In this document: piece by piece, positions 23,284-34,288 of the stretch | How positions within the stretch are numbered: the stretch's first letter is position 1 | Layout of the letters: each line of letters starts with the position of its first letter | Assembly: GCA_030844895.1 (NCBI GenBank) | Contig: CM061231.1 | Coordinates: 87,082,706-87,146,705 of the forward strand | Length of the DNA: 64,000 nt | Reading direction: 5' to 3' | Source of the DNA: Ambrosia x helenae | Taxonomy: Eukaryota > Streptophyta > Magnoliopsida > Asterales > Asteraceae | Notes under the pieces: generated by a model | What the model was told of the DNA's origin: nothing | The model's database searches: none | Seen by the model: only the letters and a program-made list of their open reading frames with translations | Translations under genes and position numbers: made by a program

Positions 23284-24800
23284 CGTTGTGGAAGCTTCTC
23301 TTCAACGACAGGAACATTGGTATCATTAGAAGCTGTTTGAGGATTCACGGTGATCGGACGCACCAACGGTGATGTCACTGCGTTTTCGACCTCGTAATAT
23401 AAACGTAGTACAGCCTCTTCAACCAAGCTATCTAGGTTGAATGATTCAAAGAAATCTTTGTAATCAAACATCCAGTCTGGACCGCTTCCCTGTAAGTTCT
23501 GAGTGTACCGTTGCACTTCAACGTTAGCCCACTCCTCGACCTGACAAGTCCTTTTGTTGAATACCCGTTTGAGCGGGGTTGCATATCCAACAAAGTATCC
23601 TTCCTCAGCCTTCGGTGCGAACTTCTCAGATGGATTAAGCATAGTACAAGGGGCTCCAAACGGTTCTAGATACTCTAAATTCGGCTTTCGACGATTCAAC
23701 AGCTCATAAGAAGTTTTGCCAAACTTCTTCACCGTTAAAACACGATTAAGAGTATAACAAGCTGAGTAAATTGCTTCGTTCCAGAACATTACTGGAAGAT
23801 TTGAGTCCGCAAGCATTGTCCTCGCCGTTTCAATTAGAGTCATGTTTTTACGTTCCGCGACACCGTTCTGTTGTGGGGTATACGGAGCACTATATTCATG
23901 ATGAATACCTTTGTTTTCACAAAGATCGTCCATCTGTGCATTTTTAAACTCTGTCCCATTATCACTCCTAATCCTCTTGATCTTGAGACCATAGATATTT
24001 TCCAGACGAGTGAACAGAACTTTCAAATTGTCAAATGTGTCGCTCTTCCTGTGTAAGCACATCACCCATGAAAATCTTGAATAATCATCAGTCACCACAA
24101 GACAGTATAACTCCCCGGCATGACTCTTACGCTTGACCGGTCCAAACATATCCATGTGCAAACGTTCAAGTGGCAATTCAACGGAATTAACTTTCTTTGG
24201 TCTATGGGATTGTTTGTGCTGCTTACCCTTTTTACAACTCACACACTTGTCATTTAGGTGAAAATGTTTGACGTTCACGCCCGTGACAAGTTCGTTCTTC
24301 ACCAATTGATTCATTTTTCTGAGGTGAATGTGTCCCATCCTCCTGTGCCACATGATTGATTCTTTTTCTGTAGCCTTGGAGAGGAAACACGTGACTTGGC
24401 CTTGGGTGGTCATTGCTTTTGACATATCGAGAATGTACATGTTGTTCACTCTCGGTGCCTTTAGCATCACCCACTCTTTCGGTAATTCAAACCCCAGCTT
24501 GAGTATGTAGCAAGATTTATCGTCAAAGTACACAGAAAATTGTTTGTCGCATATCTGACTGACACTCAAAAGATTGTAATCTATCTGCTTCACATAAGAA
24601 ATTCTCTCGAAGCTCACAATCCCATTACTCACACTACCCTCCATGGTAATATAGCATCCTTTGTTCCCGGCAAACGCTACATAGCCTCCATTGATGTTTC
24701 GAATATCGAACAGTAGCAAAAGATCCCCAGTCATATGGCCAGAAGCTCCACTGTCAACAATCCAAAGACTGCTAACAGGGCCAGCTGAAGCTCCCTGCAC
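23280..24800 (-). pseudogene. Copia element B protease-integrase
   Basis: The aspartic protease site WIVDSGASGHMTG lies about 40 bp in (near 24740). The integrase HHCC finger follows (WHRRMGHIHL and CVSCKKGKQHK), then the DDE core with MDMFGPV, RSDNGTEF and QQNGVAERKN. The catalytic D, D and E are all present. The frame is uninterrupted for about 506 codons, and its open end has shifted relative to the RT frame at about 23283. The enzyme would cut the polyprotein and insert element cDNA in the nucleus. The initiating residue is not a real start, since the segment is part of a polyprotein. Confidence 0.92.
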
Positions 24801-24816
24801 ATATCAAGTAGAAAAA

Positions 24817-27129
24817 TTAGATTTTTCGGGGGACCCAAGCCTGTTTGGTCTTGGGTCTTTGAACTGATTGTTTCAAAGAGTCAGTTGTCTCACAAACATC
24901 TTGGGTTTTATCAACCTTTTTCTTTTCACACAAATCTTTTTCTTTCTCAGATTTCACATTTTGAGAAGTTGAAGCACCCTCAGAACCCTTTGATGACCAA
25001 GATTGTTCAGTCCGTTTCAAGATCCGGATTTGAGATTTTGAAGTCCCAGCCGGTTTCTTTACTTCATCCTTGAACGATACCTTCTTAGTTACCTTCTCTG
25101 ATTTAACAGAGACAGGTCCAACTGCTGGTTTGACATTAGGTTTAGCAGGAACCTTTTTGTTGTCAGCAGTTGCGTTCACCAATGGTTTCTTCAACGGTTT
25201 CTCAGTGGCTATCCGGTTGCGTCTATCATAAGTCATCGGACGATTTTCCCTCCTTTTGAAATAGTTGTTTTGGTTATAAAAAGGTTCTGGATGAGGGAAA
25301 ACCCGTCTCTGTGGATAACTGTGATTATCAACCGGACAATCATATCTTTGCTTCATCTCCACCTCGTGCCTCTTGTGTCGTACATACGGGTAGTTGGCAA
25401 GTAAATGCCCCCTTTCCCCGCACTTAAAACACGCACGGTACTCTTCATAGTTTTCCTTGATGTTCGACTTAGAATAACTAGCAATGGGATATTGATCAAC
25501 CATACACTGTCATCTTAAACTCTCAGGAGCGGGGTCCTTTGAGTAAGTCGGCTCAATAAAACTATTTAACTTGTCTGTTGGTTTAACAAATTGTGTGACA
25601 TTGACCTTTGGGTCTTTAGAATTATCCGAATGAATTTTCTTTAAAATAGCTGGAGGAATATAATTGGTTCGTTCATGTTTCGGAAACCAAATGGTACTTT
25701 CCTACCAGATCTTTTCAATTTTAGAATAATTTGCAAATTGAATCGGATATTCTTCATCAGACATAATCTTATCGGAGCCTTGCATCCGATAGAAAACTTT
25801 CACAGGTTTATCACACGATTCATTTTTCTCATCATTTGATTTTTCAAGTTTCTTTTCAACAGACTTAACAACATTCTTAACCACTTTCTTTTCAGCATTC
25901 TTAACAACAGGCTTCTCAGCTTTCTTATCAACATTCTTTGCTGATTGATTCTTTCTGTGAGCATTAGCCATGGGATGGACAATCTGAGATGGTGAAACTG
26001 GTTCAGTAGTGATGATGTGATTTTCATCAGGAATATCACTCACTTTTTCAACAACCGTCTCAGACTGTTCATCCTCTTCATCAGAATCATCAGCAACAAC
26101 CACACCTTCATTGTTTCCCAGAACAGGTCTAACATCAGAATATGGGTCTCCCACACTGGATGTGTTGAACTCGTTATCTGATGTAGAGTCAGATTTGACT
26201 AAGCTCTCCGGTGCTATTGCATGCAAATTATGATTTTCAAACAGCACCGGAGCTGGGACAGCTTTGTAGTTTGCACTACTGGGCTGTGAAGGCTCTTCTA
26301 TGATGTGGTCAACAACATAAGCGATGTGCTTATAACTCTCAAGCTTTTTATTAACTTTCTCTGCAAAGCACTTGATGGTGGCCATTTCCAATTTTGTGTT
26401 TTCTAAATCATTGATATAGTTATTTATGGCCATTTGTTTTAACGACAAAATCTTTTTCAATTCAGAAATATCTTTCTTATATCCATCAAGTACTTTGTTA
26501 AACTCTTTTGATTCTTTCTGATACAATTGACAATTGATTTTTGCACTCTCAAGTTGAACCTTGAGTTGCTTATTTTCATCTGTCAATTTATCACAAGTTT
26601 TGCAATTTTTAACACAAGTCGAATTATTAGCAGTAGATTCAGTACTTACCTGCTTAGGAGGTTCTGTCATTGCCATTAGTGCAAAATGAGCTTCCTTCCC
26701 AACGAAAAACTTCGAATAATCAATTCTGGTGCAAGCATCATCCACCATGCATGACTTCCGAGTCATCAAGAAATCAGCTTCAGCAAGCAACTGGTCAATG
26801 TCGCCATCCAGTGAGTTAACACTAGATTCAGAGTCAGAATCACTCTCCTCATCAAAATAAGTAGAATCAAACTGTTTTGGAATATTAGCAACCGTATCCA
26901 TAACCATTCCAGTCTTCTTCTCAGCGCAATCAACATCAACATTCATCTCATTATTCAACTCTTCAATCTTGAACTTACTCATCTTTTCAGACACAATCTC
27001 TTCTTCCACCTCCACCGGTTCATCCAAGTTCATCTGCTGTGCCACACAAGCCACATTACCAGCTGTAATTTCTTCCACCCCCAACTGCATACCAGTCCAG
27101 TCAAAACCCTCATCCTTCTGTATCACCAA
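24817..27129 (-). pseudogene. Copia element B gag-pol linker with coiled coil
   Basis: One continuous frame interrupted by two in-frame stops (TAG near 25702, TGA near 25510). It begins VIQKDEGFDWTGMQLG, then an acidic region, a long heptad-rich coiled coil from about TDENKQLKVQLESAK to NKKLESYKH (about 26320-26590), a lysine-rich stretch and a second, degenerate zinc knuckle (CFKCGERGHLLANYPY, about 25400-25450, last cysteine replaced). The C-terminus is basic and ends at AWVPRKI. A frame change separates it from the protease at about 24805. I do not know a precise function; similar linkers with coiled coils occur in large plant Sireviruses. Confidence 0.75.
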
Positions 27130-28969
27130 TGCTTGATTTGGGTTCTCATTTTGAGTTTGTATGTTTGGTATAGAAATGGGAATGATTGTTCGGTTTGAGT
27201 TCTGTTGTGTTTGGTTTTGGTTTTGTGATGTGGATTGTCTAGCATTGTTATTTTGTTGGTTAGTTTGGCGGTTTTGATAGTTGTTGTGAGGTTGAAAGCT
27301 TGAAATGTTGTTGGAACTTTGGTATGATACTTGATTTTGGTTTTGAGTTTGACGGTTTTGGTATGTAGAGTTGAATGGATTTCGATTAGTTTGTTGTGCT
27401 GGCTGTGTGCACTCTCTTTTAAATGACCTTTTTCACCACAGTTGAAACAAGTTACTTTGGCTTTGTTGAAGCCATAAGTGGTGTTAGGAGAAGTTGAAAG
27501 ATCCGTTCTCCCGGTCTTTTGAATAAAATCAGTGGCTCTTCTCATGATACTTGAAAAAGCCCACTGTATATCCATCAATTCCATCTCTTCCTTGTCGATC
27601 TGTGCATAGTCCTCATTAGTCAAATTGTTGTTCCCAATTTGACTAACAACAAGACCATTGTATATGCTACCATCGCAGAAACTAATGCTACATGTTGTTG
27701 AGCAATCTCAACAGTAACATTGTTTAAATTTGAAATCTCCAACACAATCGGGCTTTGGTTCAGTTGGTTTTGGTTAAGTTGAATTTGGTTCATTTGAGGA
27801 TTGTAAGGTTGTTGTTGTTGAGGTTGACTAGCAGAGTAACATGCTGCTTGTTGCATAGGTGAAAATGGTGGAATATAAGTAGTTGTTGTAGGATATGATG
27901 ATGAGGTATATGAAGATGTTTGAGCAAGGTAGTTGATTGGTTGTTTGGGTGGTTCAACGATGTTAGATACGCACGCGATGTGTGGAGCAACGTTGGTAGT
28001 AGAACTAGAAGTAGTATGTGAAGAAGATGTACCACCAAGATAAAGTTCCGGATTCTGAGGAATTTGAGCCCTCTTTGCTTTCCTCTTTTCCTCCATCTCT
28101 TTGTTCTCCAGTTTCTGTATAAACTCATTGATCGTCCAATACTGGTACGCATCCTTCTCTTTCAACACCTCAATATGCTGGTTCCAATAAGGTGGCAACG
28201 CATCGGCAAATTTGTCCACCAATTCGGACATAGGTATGCAAATCTCGTAGCTTGACAGCTCTGTGAGTAAGTGGCAATACCTCGGAACCAACTCTTTCAA
28301 AGTCTCGTTACTCATGTAACTAAAATTCTCAAACTCTTTGCGAAGCTCCTCCATCCTTAGCTTCCTAGTCTTCTCATTCCCATCATGCCTGTTTCTCAAC
28401 ATGTCCCACAGCTGCTTAGAAGTTGTGCAAGAACCAAACTGATGCAGCAAATCTGTGTTGATAGCTTGGGACAATTGAGAAAACGCCTTTTTCTCAATAG
28501 CAAACCTTTTCTTCTCATCGTCTGCTAGATTCTCCAAAGGAATAGGCTCTCCCGTGTTCTCCAAGATCGGAGCAACGTAGCCTTTCGCAATCATCTGCCA
28601 CGCCTCCGTTCCCTCTAAACCCATACCCTCCAAATGGATCTTGAATTTAGTCTTCCACGTGTTGTAGTCGACCATCTCCATAAGCTTAGGCGGTCGGTTT
28701 GCACTTCCAGATGACAAGTCTTGAATAAGCGTTGATATGGCATTAGTCGTCTGTGTGTGAACTGCTGCTGCTGCTGCTACTCCCCAATAGTCGCCAATCG
28801 GTTGCGGTTGTGGTTGTGCAACGTGTTGAGGAATAGAACTAGTCATAGACATATAGTTGATAGGTTGTGATGGTTGACTAGACTTTTGGGCAGCAACCGA
28901 CCAAGGATCCATGGTTGTCTGCTGTTGTGGTGTCGTGTTGGGTCGTGGTGTAGTCGGAAAGTTCCACAT
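27123..28969 (-). pseudogene. Copia element B gag (broken in two places)
   Basis: The ATG at 28967-28969 opens MWNFPTTPRPN after a leader of about 630 bp. Residues around 90-310 form a copia-type gag (UBN2-like) domain, with WKTKFKIHLEGMGL, WDMLRNRHDGN and FADALPPYW. A Q/P/T-rich tail follows. A one-base loss near 27662 ends the frame at 27620. The following frame carries MDIQWAFSSIMRRA and a CCHC zinc knuckle (CFNCGEKGHLK, about 27430). Another one-base loss just inside the knuckle (about 27410) shifts the frame before the final cysteine. A Q/N-rich segment then leads to the linker. Gag would form the cytoplasmic capsid particle. Confidence 0.88.
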
Positions 28970-29019
28970 CTTGATCTGAAAATGTTTAAACACGAAAAGA
29001 TTAGAAAAGTTTAAAACAG

Positions 29020-29330
29020 TTTTCTCCTTCGTATGAATCGAGTGGTCGAATGAGAGAAAATGTTCTCCTTCGACCGTTTTCAAAGATACGAATGAAAGAT
29101 ATAACAAACACAAATCACTTTCGACCGTTTGACTCTCTTTCGACCGTTTGAATTTCTCCTTCGACTGTTCGAATGGTCGAATGAAACAAGTATGGTCGAA
29201 TGAACACCAATACACTAACAAACTCTAGGTTCGACCACTTAAAACACCACCTTCGACCAAAAATCCTTTGGTTCGACCGTTTAACACACACGTTCGCCCA
29301 TTTCTCCCTAGGTTCGACCCTGCACTTTCA
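29020..29330. repeat. Array of TTCG(A/C)CC motifs in the element B leader
   Basis: About eleven copies of TTCGACC/TTCGCCC or its complement GGTCGAA lie in some 310 bp between the primer-binding site and gag, in both orientations. Further copies occur in the LTRs and in the spacer at 19380-19985. Confidence 0.75.
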
Positions 29331-29596
29331 AAAACGGTTATTCTTTAAAAATCAGTTGATTTTGATCAAATTTTTCAAAAGTTGAAAGAATTTGATGATT
29401 TTAATCAGGTTTTGATTCGGATTTGATTTGGAACAAGTTTATCAAAGAGAATTATGCATTTTATCCATGAAAACAAGCTCTAATCAATCAATTTATCATC
29501 AATTCAGTTTTATCAATGAAAACAGAAAGTTTTTGATCAAAATAGGGTCCAAATCTGCTGTAAAATTATCAAATTGTGGTTGTTTGATCCATAATG

Positions 29597-29608
29597 GCTC
29601 TGATACCA
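29597..29608 (-). other. Primer-binding site of copia element B
   Basis: TGGTATCAGAGC on the minus strand, three bases from the 5' LTR. Complementary to the initiator tRNA-Met 3' end. Confidence 0.93.
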
Positions 29609-29611
29609 CTT

Positions 29612-30148
29612 TGTATGCGCTTAGGATCGTCAAATCTACAAAGAGATTGATCAAACAAGTTTGATTCAGGTGCAGAATCCCTGAATCAATCACAATAATG
29701 ATAATCAAACAATCAAAACACAGAAATCATCTTTCAAAGCTTTTTCTCATTCATAAACAACTTGAATTCCACGTTTTAATAATGTTTACAATCAAATCTA
29801 ATGTGAAAATAAGTTAACACAAACACTAGGGAGAGACACAAAACAGGAGGGAATAAAATGACCAACTACTAACTTTCAAAAATTGCTTAGCCTATTTATA
29901 GGCCTGCACATTCGCCCATATTGTATGGTCGAATGTGCAGGTTCGCCCAATCACATTGTGCGAACCAAGAAAAACATAAACATCTAAACTACATTCGCCC
30001 CTTAGTCTATCCTTCGCATCTTTTCTCTCCTTCGCACCAACTAAAATCTTCATTCGCCCACATATTAACTCCTTCGCCCGTTCGACAATCAACACTAACA
30101 TATGTTTATTGTAATCCAAAGCATTAGTCGCACCAAAATGCATCTACA
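29612..30148 (-). repeat. 5' LTR of copia element B
   Basis: It adjoins the primer-binding site at 29597-29608. It carries a TATA box (29891-29902, minus strand) with a 39-bp hairpin (29903-29941) immediately upstream of it in element sense. Confidence 0.93.
29891..29941 (-). promoter_or_regulatory. TATA box with abutting hairpin (5' LTR copy)
   Basis: Same arrangement as at 15407-15457, with the hairpin intact despite about 2% LTR divergence. In element sense the hairpin lies immediately upstream of the TATA box of the promoter-bearing LTR. Confidence 0.8.
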
Positions 30149-30153
30149 CAATG

Positions 30154-30951
30154 TCGACTTCCTCAACCATTACTATTTTGGACGGTGATCCTTTACCATC
30201 ACCAACCAACTATCGTGCATTCGTAGGAGCATTACAATACTTATCTTTAACTCTGCCTGACATTGCTTTTACAGTTAATAAACTCTCACATTTTATGCAT
30301 AAACCAACAACCACACATTGGGACGCCTTAAAAAGATTGTTCCGATACTTAAATGGCACCTTACATCATGGAATATTTTTTAGGCGTAACTCCCCTTTAC
30401 AGCTTCATGCCTTCACCGACGCGGATTGGGCCGGCGATCGCCCTTCATACCGGAGTACAACAGGATACATCGTCTATCTTGGCCACAATCCGATTTCTTG
30501 GAGCTCTAAACGTCAACCGACACTTGCTCGTTCATCCACGGAAGCTGAATTTCGAGCTGTTGCTTCCACTACAACCGAAGTGAAATGGCTCATATCATTA
30601 ATGGTTGAACTTGGCTACAAATCATCTGTCACTCCAGCAATCTATTGTGATAATCTAAGTGCTACTCATTACTCGGCCAACCCTGTTTTTTATTCAAGAA
30701 TGAAGCACTTAGCCTTAGATTTTAACTTTGTTCGTGAAAAGGTTCATGATGGCACCATACGTGTGACTCACATTTCAGGGGATGACCAACTAGCCAATGC
30801 ACTCACAAAGCCACTATTACGACAACGGTTTCAACTACTAATTTCCAAGATTGGTCTCCTCTCACGATCGTCCATCTTGCGAGGGCATGTCAAACATACA
30901 TTCAGTCAAGATCCCACCAAACAAGCCAATAACCTCCAGTCAAAGATGTAG
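30154..30951 (+). pseudogene. Copia element A pol, 3' part (RT end and RNase H)
   Basis: This is the continuation of the reverse transcriptase after element B. Recognisable features are ALQYLSLTLPDIAF (about 30226), the RNase H motif DADWAGDR near 30417 and KHLALDFNFVREKV near 30705. The C-terminal part runs past the start of the 3' LTR at 30888 and stops at 30949-30951, so about 20 codons overlap the LTR. The segment is intact in itself, but the gene is split by a 15-kb insertion. Confidence 0.88.
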
Positions 30952-31078
30952 CATTTATTATGTGCAGTATCTTAGCTGTTAGTTTACTTGTAGCTCTTTC
31001 CTATTTTTTCCTTTGACCACTCTTCATGTATATATGTAATCTCTATTCATCCATGTAAAATCAATAAGAGTTGGTACA
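30888..31078 (+). repeat. 3' LTR of copia element A
   Basis: It starts TGTCAAACATAC after the short purine stretch GCGAGGGCA and ends GTTGGTACA. Followed by CTTATA, matching the left flank. Confidence 0.8.
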
Positions 31079-31084
31079 CTTATA

Positions 31085-31302
31085 TATGTTATGCTATGCT
31101 AGAATTATTATCACATACAAATGTCTATTAGCACAACCCACCTTACATGTATAGCGCTATAGGATTGACACACCGCCCCCTTTATGGGTCATGTTAAGTA
31201 TCTCCCAATTGTGTATTCGAGTGTTGTTGCCTTTATGAAGTCTTTGAACAATCTATCACAAGTCGCGCCTCGATGTATTCCGCCATCGGTCGGGATGTTA
31301 CA
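31085..31302 (+). mobile_element. Gypsy LTR, right part
   Basis: Continuation of the LTR at 11041-12415 beyond copia element A. It shares GGATTGACA and the family terminus CCGCCATCGG...GTTACA with the other long LTRs here, and ends at 31302. Confidence 0.6.
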
Positions 31303-31735
31303 CAATTCACAAGGGTGGGGCGGTGTTTGCATGTTAAAGGTGCACCAAAATTGGGCATTAACGCCCATTTCACAGGCCACTACGTATGGTCTAAGAATAA
31401 TTACTTACATTCGATGCAATAACATATATATGTATCTTGTAGGAAGTTATACAATATATACTCATTCGTCTGATTCACATTTTTGTCTGAACTCATCATA
31501 ACATAATACGTTCATGTCTAATTAATCAGTTATATTCTTTCCGCATCCTGAATGATATAAGTTACACATATATATTTTTGTAGGACTAATTACTTCTCAT
31601 CGTAACATTGTTTTTCCTACTTTCAAAATATATATTTAGTTATTTCCTTAAATTTTCAATAATATGTTTTACTTTCTACATATTTCTGTTGGAAACTTAT
31701 AAAATAATTTTTGTATGTTAAAAAATAAGACTTGG
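31303..31735. other. Gene-free stretch
   Basis: No credible ORF. The palindrome-like TGGGCATTAACGCCCA near 31350 may belong to a small MITE whose ends I could not fix. Confidence 0.35.
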
Positions 31736-31744
31736 TTATTTTTA

Positions 31745-32161
31745 GGAATAATGGAAATAAATAATCCCAACTATTGCTTTTTGGCCGATAATGGTCCCAA
31801 CTACGAAAATAACCACTAGCGGTCCCAACTTTTGACATATTGGCCACTAACGTACCCAAACTAACTGAGGCTAACTCCGTTAGTGTGATGTTGTTGTGGC
31901 ATGCTTAGGTGGCAAAATGATCCTACGTGGCATCCGATGTGGCAAAATGATCCTACGTGGCATCCTAAGTGGCAAAATGATCCTATGTGGCATCCTACGT
32001 GGCATGCCACGTCAGCATCATACTAACGGAGTAAGCCTCGGTTAGTTTTGGTCCGTTGGTGGCCAATATGTCGAAAGTTGGGACTGCTAGTGGTTATTTT
32101 CGTAGTTGGGACCATTATCGGCCAAAGAGCAATAGTTGGGATTATTTATTTCCATTACTCC
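31745..32161. mobile_element. Mutator-like MITE with 9-bp TSD
   Basis: A 417-bp foldback element. Long terminal inverted repeats of about 150 bp (outer ends GGAATAATGGAAATAAATAA and the complement of its partner) flank a centre with three 30-bp units. The perfect 9-bp duplication TTATTTTTA lies at 31736-31744 and 32162-32170. The 9-bp TSD and long TIRs are typical of Mutator-like elements. No transposase is encoded. Confidence 0.93.
31911..32000. repeat. Three 30-bp tandem units inside the MITE
   Basis: Units start GGCAAAATGATCCTA at 31911, 31941 and 31971. They form the loop region between the inverted arms. Confidence 0.85.
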
Positions 32162-32170
32162 TTATTTTTA

Positions 32171-34283
32171 ACATAAAATGCTCCAATATTTTTATATTCT
32201 CATAGATATAAAAATGTTCATCTTTATACAATTTTTACCAAGGCTTTAAATTATCAATTTTTGTAATAAAAACCTTAGTTTTATTTTGCTCAACATCTTT
32301 GGTAATTTATATTTTTATAAAATCCTATTTTATAAATTTTGTAAGTTTTGTAATTATTTTTCATAAAAACATTTGGAAAGTACATCTTTCCACTTTTAGC
32401 ACTAAACGTTACAAAGTCAAAATTTTGGATATAAATTTTCAAGATGACATCTTACACCCTTTAACTTTTCAAATTACCGAATCACAACTTTAAGTTTTAA
32501 AAATTACTTTTTCTTCCTTGATCTTTCAAAAGTGACATTTTTTTTTCTAAACTAGTAAGTTTAGTTTTGTCAACTTTGTTGTTATGGTTTAGTATTATGA
32601 TCCAACTTTATCAATAGTTCATAATAAGTTCATTAAGGATAATAATAGGTGTATTTGGTGGATTAAGTCCAAAATGTCCATATTGGGTGTTTCAAAGTTA
32701 GTATCTTTGAATATGAAACTTTTATATCTTGTAACATTTCATAGATTCATCATGAGTTTATATTTTAGATGGTTTTTTTAAAATGATCAAAACCACTCTT
32801 AAGATTATTCAAGTTACATTAACAAGTTCTGTTTATATCATCATTTTATCCAAGTCTATGTATACATTTTCAACTTACATAAATAACACAACATCACCAA
32901 CAACTACGGCCATGTTCATGGCTTTTGTACATACATTTTATTCTTGTAAATATATGGCATTTCATGTTTAAACCCTTGTTACATACTATGCTTAGCTCTT
33001 TATACTTGTAGGTGTATGTTTAACATTTTAACTTACAAAAACAACTATAATCCTTACCCTAAACCCACGACCCATACATCCCCATTTAATCATCCATTTT
33101 AGTTTTGTAACAACATGTAGATTCTTATGTTTAAAAACCATAACCCTAACTCATGTACAACTTGCTTTAAAAACATGAAAACATGAACATTTAAGAACAA
33201 AAAGCAAGATCAAGAAGCTTGCTACTAGCACAAGGCAAGGAAAGACTCAAAAACACAAGATGAAAGTGGGGTTTAAGCGTGTCTTCCAAGGGTTAAGCTC
33301 CTAGCACTTGTACACAGTTGTATTGGATATGGAATGAAGAATATTATGTGTGTGTGTGTTTAACTGAAAAACAAGGGAGGGTTATGTGTGTATCTTCTTG
33401 GCTATGAGTTATCAAAGAGGGAGGGAGTGTTTTTTTTTTTTTTTGTGATGAATTATGCTGAGTTAGGTGTTTATATTATCCATGTTTAATAAAAAACAAA
33501 ATGCATGATTAAGCATGCTTGTAAACATAATAATTATGGTGTCTTACACAAGCCACAATAGGGTGGCTCACCTACCATACATAGGCCGGCCAAGGGAGGC
33601 TCAAATGGGGCCCACATGTGTTGTAATATATCTAGTAATTGTATGGTTAAGTTTCAACTAATTCGATTAGGGTTTTCGGGGTTTTAACGCGTGTTTATTA
33701 CAAGCTATTTTGGACATATAATCGACTCTAAATTATCCTTAAACATTGACTGGTTTAGGCATTGGTAAGTTATTTAGGCTTTAATTGGGTGAATTTATAA
33801 GTTATGCGCGTATCGGGTGCGATATTCGTTACTGGAAGATTTGTATTTGGAGTTTCCATTTATGGTTTTGGATTACCAAAACACATAATATTTCATTAAA
33901 ATACCTTTATTTTATATCATGGGTGTCCGGGATTGTTTTCGGTTATTTAGTTGTTACCGGGTAATCACCAACGCCCGTACCGGACAAGTTTATTTGCACA
34001 CGATTGCGCCATGCTTCAAATTAAACAAATGCATTCCTATGCATCATATGGGGAATGTGCTATTATCTAAAGGCCAAGTTAATATAATTAATTTAGATAT
34101 TCACCTAATTACCGTTAATTACATATACTAGTTATGTACGGAAACACGCCGATTTTTGTCGGACGCCAAAACCTCATATTCAAATCTACTTCATGTAAAA
34201 AATATAATCTCATCATAACCATACCCTAAAATAAACGCAAACAAAAAATAGCGAACAATTAAACGACAACCATCATTGATCAG
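32171..34283. other. Gene-free stretch, probably eroded LTR sequence
   Basis: AT-rich with no credible ORF. Parts such as CTAGCACAAGG (about 33225) recur in the LARD LTR (near 4083), hinting at an old minus-oriented LTR. A TG microsatellite lies near 33348. Confidence 0.4.
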
Positions 34284-34288
34284 TGCAC

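Larger units (their letters stand above)
15128..30148 (-). mobile_element. Copia element B (Sirevirus-like, 15 kb)
   Basis: A minus-strand Ty1/copia element of 15,021 bp inserted in element A's reverse transcriptase. LTRs are 15128-15664 and 29612-30148 (537 bp each, about 12 differences by eye, roughly 2.2%). The target duplication is CCATG (15123-15127) versus CAATG (30149-30153), one base diverged. Order in element sense: LTR, primer-binding site, 0.63-kb leader, gag, coiled-coil linker, protease-integrase, RT-RNase H, 2-kb spacer, extra 3.6-kb ORF, polypurine tract, LTR. The length, the RT motif YVDDIIFGSTN, the G-rich polypurine tract and the extra 3' ORF fit the Sirevirus (SIRE) lineage. 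Several stops and single-base frame changes show it is no longer autonomous. Confidence 0.92.
12416..31078 (+). mobile_element. Copia element A (short LTRs, gag-less, interrupted)
   Basis: A plus-strand Ty1/copia element with LTRs 12416-12614 and 30888-31078, flanked by (C)TTATA at 12410-12415 and 31079-31084. Without the inserted element B (15128-30148) it is about 3.6 kb. Order: LTR, primer-binding-like TGGTATCAG (12621-12629), protease, integrase, reverse transcriptase, RNase H, LTR. No gag was found between the LTR and the protease, only about 140 bp. LTRs near 195 bp, the protease motif DSGASHHIT and the RT motif YVDDIII suggest the Ale/Retrofit lineage, which is inference. The element is broken by stops, a frameshift and a deletion. 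Confidence 0.85.

Noticed and set aside
33346..33360. TG microsatellite as a feature of interest
   Set aside because: Short, imperfect and in unremarkable sequence.
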